64,000 bases of DNA, taken from Stappia sp. 28M-7. Its GTDB lineage: Bacteria > Pseudomonadota > Alphaproteobacteria > Rhizobiales > Stappiaceae. The position numbers and the translations under genes were made by a program. Within the stretch, counting starts at the first letter, position 1. The number at the start of each line of letters is the position of its first letter. The notes beneath the pieces are model-generated. The model had not been told where the DNA came from, ran no database searches, and saw nothing but the letters and a program-made list of their open reading frames with translations. Below, piece by piece: positions 1 through 10,478 of the stretch. The stretch lies in contig NZ_JACMIA010000001.1 of NCBI RefSeq assembly GCF_014252955.1, positions 248,001 through 312,000 on the forward strand, given 5' to 3'.

Positions 1-216
1 GACGTCGTGGTCGGCCTCAGCGCAGCGGCGCTCGCCGCAACGCGCCGGGTCTGGCCGACTCATGCACGTCTGCTGGAATGGTATGTGGGGCCGCACACGT
101 CGCGACTGGTCGGGCGGGATGCCTTGCGCGACGCGTTTCACGAGCTGCGGCGACGCATCAACCTCGCCCTTGAGGAGGGGCTGTTTCGGCCGGTTGCCCT
201 GCGCCGTATCGCCTGA
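1..216 (+). CDS. C-terminal fragment of an unrecognised protein (5' end outside window)
   Basis: An open frame runs in from the left edge to a TGA at 214-216, giving about 71 residues rich in Arg, Ala and Leu. The third codon position is almost always G or C, as in the clear genes nearby, so this looks like the tail of a real gene. It ends with an Arg-rich stretch after a probable amphipathic helix. I see no signal peptide, membrane segment or catalytic motif and do not recognise the family. It converges on the acetyltransferase gene at 243-815 with only 26 bases between stops. Confidence 0.5.
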   Translation, partial: DVVVGLSAAALAATRRVWPTHARLLEWYVGPHTSRLVGRDALRDAFHELRRRINLALEEGLFRPVALRRIA

Positions 217-242
217 TCGCCGAGGCCGGCTGTATGCCGGTC

Positions 243-815
243 TCAGCCTCCCAGCGGTTTGCGCGGGCCGTCCGTCAGCGCACCGATCATCCCGAACATG
301 TCCGCAAGCCCTTCGCGCAGGAGACTGAACGCGGAGAAGCTGCGCGGCTCGATCCGGCCGACGATATCGCCCATCTCGAAGGTCAGGTCTGCGGTGAACT
401 TGCGGGCAAGTTGCTGCATGGCCCGGTTGGTCGCCAGGCAATTCATGTAGATGTGCCGGCACCCGCGGTTGCGTGCCGCGATCAGCGTCAGCTCCATCAA
501 CCGCGTGCCGATGCCGGCCTGCTGGCAGTTCTGCTCGACGGAGAATGCTGCCTCGGCATTGACGCCATCTTCGAACGGACGCAGTTCCGCTACCGCGCGC
601 AAGAGACCCTCGGCGAAGTAGCCATGGATGACCGTTCCCAGGGTGAAACTGGTATCCGCATAGCACCGCAGGAAAGCATCGCTCGCGGGCATGGCGAAGC
701 GGGCTCGGCGGGCGATCGGATCGAGACGGAGAAGGTGGTCGCGAAACTGCGCGATATCGTTGTAGGTCAGCTTTCTGTAGTAGCCGGTTGCCGGCTTGTC
801 GGTTCGAAACGACAT
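243..815 (-). CDS. GNAT-family N-acetyltransferase
   Basis: This encodes 190 residues with a GNAT fold pattern: a central strand (AEAAFSVEQNCQQAGIGTRLM) where Q-x-A-G-I-G-T forms the acetyl-CoA pyrophosphate loop, followed by the helix and the 'A-x-x-x-G' region of motif A. The substrate cannot be read from the sequence. The start at 815 is chosen because AGGAG lies six bases upstream; an in-frame ATG further upstream would add about 33 residues without a comparable ribosome site. Members of this group are sometimes fused to acyl-CoA synthetases, but here the domain stands alone. It is convergent with the fragment on its left and divergent from the lipoprotein gene on its right. Confidence 0.8.
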   Translation of the reverse strand: MSFRTDKPATGYYRKLTYNDIAQFRDHLLRLDPIARRARFAMPASDAFLRCYADTSFTLGTVIHGYFAEGLLRAVAELRPFEDGVNAEAAFSVEQNCQQAGIGTRLMELTLIAARNRGCRHIYMNCLATNRAMQQLARKFTADLTFEMGDIVGRIEPRSFSAFSLLREGLADMFGMIGALTDGPRKPLGG

Positions 816-1128
816 GCGATGCTCCTGATGAGGACAGCACCGCTCCTCGGGTCTCCCCAGACCTGTCATTTTTATATAGAGGGTTCGAGGCGAATTCATG
901 ACCGCCACGATCATGTCCGATCACGCTGGTCGGGTCATGATTTGGACCAATTGCCCGCCCATTGAAGGCTCGTCAACCATTTGGTCACCAAAACCGACAA
1001 GAATCGGCCGGGACTGCGATAGTCGGTTGCGTTGCAGGTCGAGCGCGTCGTGGCAGGGCTGCCGACTGCCGCTCTAGGGGCCTGCGAGCCGACCGCCAAG
1101 GCATAGAACGAGCAAGGACAGACACATC

Positions 1129-1701
1129 ATGACCCGTTCCTCCCGGTATAGCGCGCCTCTCGCTGCTGCGCTTTGTCTGACCGTGGCGCTCGCTGGCTGT
1201 CAGCGCCTGGGATACGGAAGCCGGAGCGCGCCGCTGCCGGCCACCCCGACCGCTCCGGTGGCGAGCCAGTCCCTCGAGCCTCTCCAGCCGATGTCGCCGA
1301 CGCTCGGCCCCGACGGCCAGCCGATTCAGGGCGCCCCTCTCGACGGCAGCCAGACAAACGTTGCCGCCGTCGACCCGTCCGCCGGCACCGCCCCGAGCGG
1401 CCCGCCCGCCGGCGCGCGCGAGATCGGCCGCAGCGACATGCTCGGCGGCTGGTCGATTGCCTCCGGCGCGGACAACTGCAAGCTCTTCATGACGCTGACC
1501 ACCTGGAGCGGCGGCTACCGCGCCAACTCCCGCGGCTGTGCCTCGCCGCAGATGCAGACGATCTCGGCCTGGGACCTGCAGGGCAAGCAGGTGCTGCTGA
1601 AGGATGCCAGCGGCGCGACGGTGGCCGAACTCTATGCGACCGGCGCCGAGAACTTCTCCGGCCGCACGACCTCCGGCGCTCCGATCCAGGTCTATCGGTA
1701 A
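1129..1701 (+). CDS. omp19: Omp19-like outer-membrane lipoprotein with AprI/Inh protease-inhibitor domain
   Basis: 190 residues. The N-terminus is a lipoprotein signal peptide: basic start, hydrophobic stretch and lipobox LAGC (Cys24). A Pro/Ser/Ala-rich spacer (about residues 30-95) precedes a C-terminal domain of about 90 residues that begins at the 'MLGGWSI' motif and has a Cys pair (DNC and RGC). This matches the AprI/Inh metalloprotease-inhibitor fold found in Brucella Omp19. In that family the protein sits in the outer membrane and inhibits proteases; that role here is inferred from homology. The next gene starts 72 bases downstream. Confidence 0.82.
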   Translation: MTRSSRYSAPLAAALCLTVALAGCQRLGYGSRSAPLPATPTAPVASQSLEPLQPMSPTLGPDGQPIQGAPLDGSQTNVAAVDPSAGTAPSGPPAGAREIGRSDMLGGWSIASGADNCKLFMTLTTWSGGYRANSRGCASPQMQTISAWDLQGKQVLLKDASGATVAELYATGAENFSGRTTSGAPIQVYR

Positions 1702-1773
1702 GAGCGGCCTGTCGGTCAGCGCCCGTTGTCCGCAATTGCGGCCGGCGGGCAGATAAGCGGAAGGGGCAAGGCA

Positions 1774-2175
1774 ATGTCGGTGTGGCCGGTTCTGGAAGAC
1801 AGCGAGCTCTCGCCCCGCGCTGCCGCGGTGATCGCGGATATCCGCGCCACCCGGAACACGGACTTCATCAACAATTTCTGGCGGGTTCTTGCCAATGATC
1901 CGGCGCTGCTGGAGCGGACCTGGGCCAGCCTGAAGGACGTGATGGCGCCGGGCGCGCTCGATCCGCTGGTCAAGGAAATGCTCTACGTGGCGGTGTCCAT
2001 CGCCAATGGCTGCGAATACTGCATCCGCTCGCACACGACCGCGGCCCGCGCCAAGGGCATGAGCGAGGCCCAGCTCGGCGAACTCCTGGCGGTCGTCGGC
2101 ATGGCCAGCGAGACCAATCGCCTGGCGACCGGCCTGCAGGTGCCGGTCGACGACGCCTTCCTCCCCCAAAAGTAA
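1774..2175 (+). CDS. Carboxymuconolactone decarboxylase / AhpD-like family protein
   Basis: 133 residues with the AhpD-like signature: a helix ending in the redox CxxC pair (CEYC) followed two residues later by Ser-His (CEYCIRSH), the proton-relay arrangement of alkylhydroperoxidase D-type proteins. The family includes peroxidase partners and decarboxylases; the motif favours a thiol peroxidase-type role over aromatic degradation, since no aromatic catabolic gene is nearby. ATG at 1774 is preferred over an in-frame TTG 48 bases upstream because a GAAGGGG sequence precedes it. Confidence 0.78.
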   Translation: MSVWPVLEDSELSPRAAAVIADIRATRNTDFINNFWRVLANDPALLERTWASLKDVMAPGALDPLVKEMLYVAVSIANGCEYCIRSHTTAARAKGMSEAQLGELLAVVGMASETNRLATGLQVPVDDAFLPQK

Positions 2176-2316
2176 CTCTGCGCCGCGGGCGGAATCCTCG
2201 GCGCTTGCTCTTGCCCGCTTGCTCGGGCTATCCAGCGAAGCGGAGGCAACCTGCGGGCAACGGTTGCGTTTTCCGGGACCCGGCCCCGGGATCCCGGTTC
2301 TTTCAAGGACTGGATC

Positions 2317-4586
<2,270 letters not shown>

Positions 4587-4596
4587 GGACAGTTTC

Positions 4597-4619
4597 ACGG
4601 GAGGCCGCTGGCCTCCCGT
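4597..4619 (+). promoter_or_regulatory. Hairpin between mdh and sucC
   Basis: A perfect 10 bp stem (ACGGGAGGCC / GGCCTCCCGT) closes a three-base loop. It is not followed by a T run, so it may be an mRNA stabiliser, processing site or partial terminator that sets mdh apart from sucCDAB. Confidence 0.55.
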
Positions 4620-4663
4620 CTCGCATTGGGCGAGCTCTGTCAAAACCATCCGGGGATAGACAC

Positions 4664-5857
4664 ATGAACATCCACGAATACCAGGCCAAAGAGGTTCTCA
4701 AGGCCTATGGCGCGCCGGTGGCCAAGGGCGTGGCCATCTTCTCGGCCGACGAAGCCGAGGCCGCCGCAAAGCAGCTTCCCGGCCCGCTCTGGGTCGTGAA
4801 GTCCCAGATCCATGCCGGCGGTCGCGGCAAGGGCAAGTTCAAGGAACTCGGCCCCGACGCAAAGGGCGGCGTTCGTCTCGCCTTCTCGCTGGACGAGGTG
4901 AAGTCGCACGCGGCCGAAATGCTCGGCAACACGCTGGTGACCAAGCAGACCGGCGCGGCCGGCAAGGTCGTCAACCGCCTCTATATCGAGGACGGCGCGG
5001 ACATCGAGCGCGAGCTCTACCTCTCCATTCTCGTCGACCGCACCGTCGGCCGTCCGGCCTTTGTCGTTTCGACCGAAGGCGGCATGGACATCGAGGCCGT
5101 GGCCGAGGAGACGCCCGAGAAGATCCACACCCTGCCGATCGATCCGGACACGGGCGTGACCGAGGCCGATGCGGCCAAGCTCTGCGATGCGCTGGAGCTG
5201 ACCGGTGCGGCGCGCGAGGACGGCATGAAGCTGTTCCCGATCCTGCACAAGGCCTTCGTCGAGAAGGACATGAGCCTGCTCGAGGTCAACCCGCTGATCG
5301 TCATGAAGGACGGCCGCCTGCGCGTTCTCGACGCCAAGGTCTCCTTCGACGGCAACGCGTTGTTCCGTCACCCGGAGATCGTCGAGCTTCGCGACGTCAC
5401 CGAGGAGGACGAGAAGGAAATCGAGGCCTCCAAGTACGACCTCGCCTATGTGGCGCTCGATGGCGACATCGGCTGCATGGTCAATGGCGCCGGCCTGGCC
5501 ATGGCGACCATGGACATCATCAAGCTCTACGGCGCCGAGCCGGCGAACTTCCTCGATGTCGGCGGTGGCGCCTCCAAGGAGAAGGTCACGGCCGCGTTCA
5601 AGATCATCACCTCCGATCCGAACGTGAAGGGCATCCTGGTCAACATCTTCGGCGGCATCATGCGCTGCGACGTGATCGCGGAAGGCGTGCTGGCGGCGGT
5701 GAAGGAAGTCGGCCTCCAGGTGCCGCTCGTCGTTCGCCTCGAAGGTACCAATGTCGAACTCGGCAAGAAGATCATTTCCGAAAGCGGTCTCAACGTGATC
5801 GCCGCCGATGATCTCGACGACGCCGCGCAGAAGATCGTCAAGGCCGTTAAAGGTTGA
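4664..5857 (+). CDS. sucC: Succinyl-CoA synthetase (ADP-forming), beta subunit
   Basis: 397 residues, full length. The N-terminus begins [10 protein letters not shown], the ATP-grasp domain follows (the glycine-rich loop GGRGKGK near residues 48-54), and the C-terminal CoA-ligase domain carries 'LDVGGGAS' and '[10 protein letters not shown]', which shape the subunit interface and the phosphohistidine route. With SucD it couples succinyl-CoA cleavage to nucleotide triphosphate formation. Unusually, about 385 bases with a low-GC open frame separate it from sucD; in most relatives the two genes are adjacent. Confidence 0.96.
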   Translation: MNIHEYQAKEVLKAYGAPVAKGVAIFSADEAEAAAKQLPGPLWVVKSQIHAGGRGKGKFKELGPDAKGGVRLAFSLDEVKSHAAEMLGNTLVTKQTGAAGKVVNRLYIEDGADIERELYLSILVDRTVGRPAFVVSTEGGMDIEAVAEETPEKIHTLPIDPDTGVTEADAAKLCDALELTGAAREDGMKLFPILHKAFVEKDMSLLEVNPLIVMKDGRLRVLDAKVSFDGNALFRHPEIVELRDVTEEDEKEIEASKYDLAYVALDGDIGCMVNGAGLAMATMDIIKLYGAEPANFLDVGGGASKEKVTAAFKIITSDPNVKGILVNIFGGIMRCDVIAEGVLAAVKEVGLQVPLVVRLEGTNVELGKKIISESGLNVIAADDLDDAAQKIVKAVKG

Positions 5858-5948
5858 GCCGCACGCACGCTCGAAACCACGTAGGGCAACGGAAGCTTGG
5901 GAGTCGATAGGAGCTTTGGTTCCAATAAACAGCCCGTTGGGAGGAGTT

Positions 5949-6242
5949 GTGCTGGCATCGTTGGTGCTGAGCATCTTCTCGTTTACAGCGGGTCGCTGCG
6001 CCGGTTGGGTGAGATTTGAGAAATGGGTGTCTCTGGCATCCGTTGCCTTGTCTGGCTTGATCTGCGTCGCGGGTTGGATTTTCGCCAGCTATCTATCGGG
6101 AAGTGCAAATAACGGGCTCCATCCGATGATGGTTGCTTACTTTGCGTTCCTTGCTTCCGTAGTCTTCCTGATCAACGCCCTAGTGGCATTGTTTGGAATG
6201 TGGTTTCGCAGGCGTGCCGTGAAAATGAAGGAAGGCAGCTAG
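5949..6242 (+). CDS. Small integral-membrane protein inserted between sucC and sucD
   Basis: 97 residues if read from GTG 5949, which is preceded by GGGAGGAG; the frame stays open upstream into sucC, so the start is uncertain. It has two to three hydrophobic segments: residues about 2-14, 28-52 and 63-86, then a basic tail (RRRAVKMK). Codon use is unlike the neighbours, with AGA, ATT, CTA, GTA, AAT and GGA, and it has a lower GC content. The stop codon at 6240-6242 abuts the sucD ATG, and its last codons supply the sucD ribosome site (AAGGAAGG). I do not recognise a family. It may be acquired DNA that has become part of the operon. Confidence 0.55.
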   Translation: MLASLVLSIFSFTAGRCAGWVRFEKWVSLASVALSGLICVAGWIFASYLSGSANNGLHPMMVAYFAFLASVVFLINALVALFGMWFRRRAVKMKEGS

Positions 6243-7151
6243 ATGTCCATTCTCGTCAACAAAGACACCAAGGTCATCGTCCAGGGCCTGACCGGCAAGA
6301 CCGGTACGTTCCACACGGAGCAGGCTCTGGGCTACTACGGCACCCAGATGGTGGCCGGCGTGCACCCCAAGAAGGGCGGTGAGAACTGGACCTCCGGTCT
6401 CGATTCCGCCGCGTCCCTGCCGATCTTCGCCACTGTCGGCGAGGCGCGCGAGGCAACCGGTGCCGATGCGTCCGTGATCTACGTGCCCCCTGCAGGCGCG
6501 GGCGCGGCGATCATCGAGGCGATCGATGCCGAGGTTCCGTTCATCGTCTGCATCACCGAGGGCATCCCGGTCGCCGACATGGTCAAGGTCAAGGCCCGGC
6601 TGGAGAAGTCCAAGTCGCGCCTGCTCGGCCCGAACTGCCCGGGCATCCTGACGCCGGAAGAGTGCAAGATCGGCATCATGCCGGGCTCCATCTTCAAGAA
6701 GGGCTCGGTCGGCGTCGTCTCGCGCTCCGGCACGCTGACCTATGAGGCGGTGTTCCAGACCTCGAACGCCGGTCTCGGCCAGACCACGGCCGTCGGCATC
6801 GGCGGCGACCCGGTCAAGGGCACCGAGTTCATCGACATCCTGGAGATGTTCCTCGCCGACGACGAGACCAAGTCGATCATCATGATCGGCGAGATCGGCG
6901 GCTCGGCCGAGGAAGAGGCCGCGCAGTTCATCAAGGACGAGGCCAAGAAGGGCCGCAAGAAGCCGATGGCCGGCTTCATCGCGGGCCGTACGGCGCCTCC
7001 GGGTCGCACCATGGGCCATGCCGGCGCCGTGATCTCCGGCGGCAAGGGGGGAGCCGAGGACAAGATCGCGGCGATGGAAGAGGCGGGCATCCGCGTTTCT
7101 CCCTCGCCGGCCAAGCTCGGCGAGACCCTCCTTGAGGTCCTGAAGGGCTGA
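6243..7151 (+). CDS. sucD: Succinyl-CoA synthetase (ADP-forming), alpha subunit
   Basis: 302 residues. The N-terminal CoA-binding Rossmann domain starts with '[14 protein letters not shown]', and 'GPNCPGI' marks the CoA site. The active-site His that is phosphorylated lies in 'TMGHAGAV' (His259), near the usual place towards the C-terminus. It pairs with SucC. Its start is directly adjacent to the stop of the inserted membrane gene, so translation is probably coupled to that gene rather than to sucC. A 200-base structured spacer follows before sucA. Confidence 0.95.
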   Translation: MSILVNKDTKVIVQGLTGKTGTFHTEQALGYYGTQMVAGVHPKKGGENWTSGLDSAASLPIFATVGEAREATGADASVIYVPPAGAGAAIIEAIDAEVPFIVCITEGIPVADMVKVKARLEKSKSRLLGPNCPGILTPEECKIGIMPGSIFKKGSVGVVSRSGTLTYEAVFQTSNAGLGQTTAVGIGGDPVKGTEFIDILEMFLADDETKSIIMIGEIGGSAEEEAAQFIKDEAKKGRKKPMAGFIAGRTAPPGRTMGHAGAVISGGKGGAEDKIAAMEEAGIRVSPSPAKLGETLLEVLKG

Positions 7152-7164
7152 TTTTTCGCGATTA

Positions 7165-7299
7165 TCGGTTTTTTTACCGAGTTCGCAGCCACATATGGGG
7201 CACGGGAGCTTCCCTCAAGGAAGTTTCCCGTGTACCGCTTTGAACAGGAGCGGCGCGGGACACGCATCGCGCTGCTTCATCCCACATCCGTTTAAACGG
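7165..7299 (+). promoter_or_regulatory. Hairpin-rich leader between sucD and sucA
   Basis: The spacer holds several inverted repeats: TCGGT/ACCGA around a T7 loop (7165-7180), a long hairpin CACGGGA..CTTCC/GGAAG..TCCCGTG (7201-7232) with a small internal loop, CCGCT/AGCGG just after it, and a perfect 12-base palindrome CCGTTTAAACGG (7288-7299). The first could terminate some transcripts from sucD. The rest looks like a folded 5' leader of sucA. I do not match it to a known riboswitch consensus. Confidence 0.4.
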
Positions 7300-7356
7300 G
7301 GCGCTGCGTGAAAGGGCTCCCCTCAACAGGCGGGCGGGGGTAACCTCGCTATAGTG

Positions 7357-10341
7357 ATGGCTCGGCAGGACGCGAACAATGCCTTCGCGATGACGTCGTT
7401 TCTTTACGGCGGCAACGCAGCGTATATCGAAGATCTTTATGCGCGCTACAAGGAAGACCCCGGCTCTCTCGACGAGACGTGGCGCGACTTCTTCTCCAAC
7501 CTGGCTGACGAAAAGGCCGACGTGCTCAAGGAGGCGCGTGGCGCATCCTGGAAGCGTGCCGACTGGCCGCCGGCGGCGAATGGCGATCTCGTCAACGCCT
7601 TCGATGGCAACTGGGCGCCGGTGGAGAAGGCTCTCGGCGACAAGCTGAAGGCAAAGGCCGAAGAGAAGGGCAAAGCCCTGACCGACGCCGATGTGCAGCA
7701 GCAGACGCGCGATTCCGTTCGCGCGCTGATGATGATCCGCGCCTATCGCATGCGCGGCCATCTGCATGCCGACCTCGATCCGCTGAACCTCAAGGAGCAG
7801 GTCGATCACGAGGAACTGCATCCCTCGTCTTACGGGTTCACCGAGGCCGACTGGGACCGCAAGATCTTCATCGACTACATGCTGGGCCTCGAGTTCGCGA
7901 CGCTCCGCGAGATGCTCGAGATCCTCAAGCGCACCTATTGCTCGACGCTCGGCGTCGAGTTCATGCACATCTCCAATCCGGCGGAGAAGGCATGGATCCA
8001 GGAGCGCATCGAGGGCCCGGACAAGGAGATCGAGTTCACGCCCAAGGGCAAGAAGGCGATCCTCAACAAGCTGATCGAGGCCGAGGGCTTCGAGAAGTTC
8101 CTCGACGTCAAGTATACCGGCACGAAGCGCTTCGGTCTTGACGGCGGCGAGGCCCTGCTGCCCGCGCTCGAGCAGATCATCAAGCGCGGCGGCGCGCTCG
8201 GCGTGCAGGAGATCGTCTTCGGCATGGCCCATCGCGGCCGCCTCAACGTGCTGTCCCAGGTCATGGGCAAGCCGCTGCGCGCGATCTTCCACGAGTTCAA
8301 GGGCGGGTCGTTCACCCCCGACGACGTGGAAGGCTCCGGCGACGTCAAGTACCACCTCGGCGCGTCCTCGGACCGCGAGTTCGACGGCAACAAGGTTCAC
8401 CTGTCGTTGACCGCCAACCCTTCGCACCTGGAGATCGTCGATCCGGTGGTGCTCGGCAAGGCACGCGCCAAGCAGGACCAGCTCTCGGCCGTTAACGGCC
8501 GCTGGGTCGAGACCACCGAGGTCGATCGCTCCAAGGTGCTGCCGCTGCTGCTGCACGGCGATGCGGCCTTCGCCGGCCAGGGCGTGGTCGCCGAGTGCTT
8601 CGGCCTGTCCGCGCTGCGCGGACACCGGACGGGCGGTTCGATCCACTTCATCATCAACAACCAGATCGGCTTCACGACGAACCCGCGCTTCTCGCGCTCC
8701 TCGCCGTACCCGTCCGATGTGGCGAAGATGATCGAGTCGCCGATCTTCCACGTGAACGGCGACGACCCGGAAGCGGTGGTCTACGCGGCGAAGGTGGCCA
8801 CGGAGTTCCGTCAGCTCTTCGGCAAGCCGGTGGTGATCGACATGATCTGCTACCGCCGCTTCGGCCACAACGAGTCCGACGAGCCGGCGTTCACCCAGCC
8901 GATCATGTATCGCAAGATCCGCAGCCATCCGACGACGCTGCAGATCTATGCCGAGAAGCTGATCAAGGAAGGCGTCATCACCTCCGACGAGCTCGAGGGG
9001 ATGCGCGGCGAGATGCGCGCCCGTCTCGACCAGGAGTTCGAGGCAGGGCAGGCCTACAAGCCGAACAAGGCCGACTGGCTGGACGGCAAGTGGTCGGGTC
9101 TGAAGCAGGCGCAGGATCTCGACGATCCCCGCCGCGGCCAGACCGCGATGCCGATGGAAGACCTTAAGCTTGTCGGCAAGGCCCTGACGGGCGTGCCGGA
9201 CGGCTTCAACGTCCACCGCACCATCCGCCGCTTCCTCGACAATCGCGAGAAGATGTTCGAGACCGGCGAGGGGATCGATTGGGCGACCGCGGAAGCGCTC
9301 GCCTTCGGTACGCTGCTGCTGGAGGGCCATGCCGTCCGTCTGTCGGGCCAGGATTGCGAGCGCGGAACGTTCTCGCAGCGCCACTCGGTCCTCTACGATC
9401 AGGAAGACGAGCAGCGCTACATCCCGCTCAACAACCTGCGCAAGGATCAGGCCCGCTACGAGGTCATCAACTCGATGCTCTCGGAAGAGGCGGTGCTTGG
9501 CTTCGAATATGGCTACACGCTGACGGAGCCGAACGCGCTGACCCTTTGGGAAGCGCAGTTCGGCGACTTCGCCAACGGCGCTCAGGTGGTCTTCGACCAG
9601 TTCCTGTCGTCGGGCGAGCGCAAGTGGCTTCGCATGTCGGGCCTCGTCTGCCTTCTGCCGCATGGCTATGAGGGCCAGGGGCCGGAGCACTCCTCCGCCC
9701 GCCTGGAGCGCTTCCTGCAGATGTGCGCGGAAGACAACATGCAGGTCGCCAACTGCACGACGCCGGCGAACTACTTCCACATCCTGCGCCGTCAGCTGAA
9801 GCGCGACTTCCGCAAGCCGCTGATCCTGATGACGCCGAAGTCGCTGCTGCGCCACAAGCGCGTGGTCAGCCGCCTCGACGAGTTCTCGGACGGTTCGGCG
9901 TTCCACCGGCTGTTGTGGGACGACGCGCAGCTCGAGGGCTACAGCGACATCAAGCTGAAGCCGGACGACAAGATCCGGCGCGTGGTGATGTGTTCGGGCA
10001 AGGTCTATTACGACCTGTTCGAGGAGCGCGAGAAGCGCGGCATCGACGACGTCTATCTCCTGCGCGTCGAGCAGCTCTATCCGTTCCCGACCAAGGCGCT
10101 CGTCTCCGAACTGTCGCGCTTCAAGGATGCGGACTTCGTCTGGTGCCAGGAAGAGCCGAAGAACATGGGCTCCTGGTTCTTCGTCCAGTCCTACCTGGAG
10201 TGGGTGCTGAGCCAGATCGACGCCAAGCATCCGCGTCCGCGCTATGTCGGCCGTGCCGCTTCCGCGGCGACGGCGACGGGCCTGATGTCGAAGCACATGG
10301 CGCAGCTGCAGGCCTTCCTCGACGAGGCCTTCGCCGAGTAG
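7357..10341 (+). CDS. sucA: 2-oxoglutarate dehydrogenase E1 component
   Basis: 994 residues, the usual length for E1o. It decarboxylates 2-oxoglutarate with thiamine diphosphate and passes the succinyl group to SucB. Seen motifs: the N-terminal E2-interaction segment ending near 'SLDETWRDFF', 'GMAHRGRLNVL' near residue 290, the thiamine diphosphate region 'GDAAFAGQGVVAE' near 390 with 'NNQIGF', and the C-terminal 'EEPKNMG' motif. A GTG at 7354 directly before the ATG is an alternative start; neither has a strong ribosome site, which fits control by the preceding folded leader. Confidence 0.96.
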   Translation: MARQDANNAFAMTSFLYGGNAAYIEDLYARYKEDPGSLDETWRDFFSNLADEKADVLKEARGASWKRADWPPAANGDLVNAFDGNWAPVEKALGDKLKAKAEEKGKALTDADVQQQTRDSVRALMMIRAYRMRGHLHADLDPLNLKEQVDHEELHPSSYGFTEADWDRKIFIDYMLGLEFATLREMLEILKRTYCSTLGVEFMHISNPAEKAWIQERIEGPDKEIEFTPKGKKAILNKLIEAEGFEKFLDVKYTGTKRFGLDGGEALLPALEQIIKRGGALGVQEIVFGMAHRGRLNVLSQVMGKPLRAIFHEFKGGSFTPDDVEGSGDVKYHLGASSDREFDGNKVHLSLTANPSHLEIVDPVVLGKARAKQDQLSAVNGRWVETTEVDRSKVLPLLLHGDAAFAGQGVVAECFGLSALRGHRTGGSIHFIINNQIGFTTNPRFSRSSPYPSDVAKMIESPIFHVNGDDPEAVVYAAKVATEFRQLFGKPVVIDMICYRRFGHNESDEPAFTQPIMYRKIRSHPTTLQIYAEKLIKEGVITSDELEGMRGEMRARLDQEFEAGQAYKPNKADWLDGKWSGLKQAQDLDDPRRGQTAMPMEDLKLVGKALTGVPDGFNVHRTIRRFLDNREKMFETGEGIDWATAEALAFGTLLLEGHAVRLSGQDCERGTFSQRHSVLYDQEDEQRYIPLNNLRKDQARYEVINSMLSEEAVLGFEYGYTLTEPNALTLWEAQFGDFANGAQVVFDQFLSSGERKWLRMSGLVCLLPHGYEGQGPEHSSARLERFLQMCAEDNMQVANCTTPANYFHILRRQLKRDFRKPLILMTPKSLLRHKRVVSRLDEFSDGSAFHRLLWDDAQLEGYSDIKLKPDDKIRRVVMCSGKVYYDLFEEREKRGIDDVYLLRVEQLYPFPTKALVSELSRFKDADFVWCQEEPKNMGSWFFVQSYLEWVLSQIDAKHPRPRYVGRAASAATATGLMSKHMAQLQAFLDEAFAE

Positions 10342-10347
10342 CCTTTG

Positions 10348-10375
10348 CGGCTCCCGGGCAACGATCCGGGAGCCG
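10348..10375 (+). promoter_or_regulatory. Hairpin between sucA and sucB
   Basis: A perfect 10 bp stem (CGGCTCCCGG / CCGGGAGCCG) with an eight-base loop lies just after the sucA stop. It has no T run, so an mRNA-processing or stabilising role is more likely than full termination. Confidence 0.5.
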
Positions 10376-10478
10376 GCCTATTCCCGGCCCTCTAGGAGCC
10401 GGACACGCAAGACTCCATCGCTAGCGCGCGGAACCGAAGGCGGCTCCGTGCAGCCACCGGATGAAAGAGATTTTGATC

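Noticed and set aside
243-965. 243-codon plus-strand frame over the acetyltransferase gene
   Set aside because: The opposite strand has a GNAT motif, a ribosome site and gene-like codon use; the plus frame has none.
7174-10296. 1040-codon minus-strand frame opposite sucA
   Set aside because: Antisense shadow of a highly conserved gene; low-complexity composition and no ribosome site.
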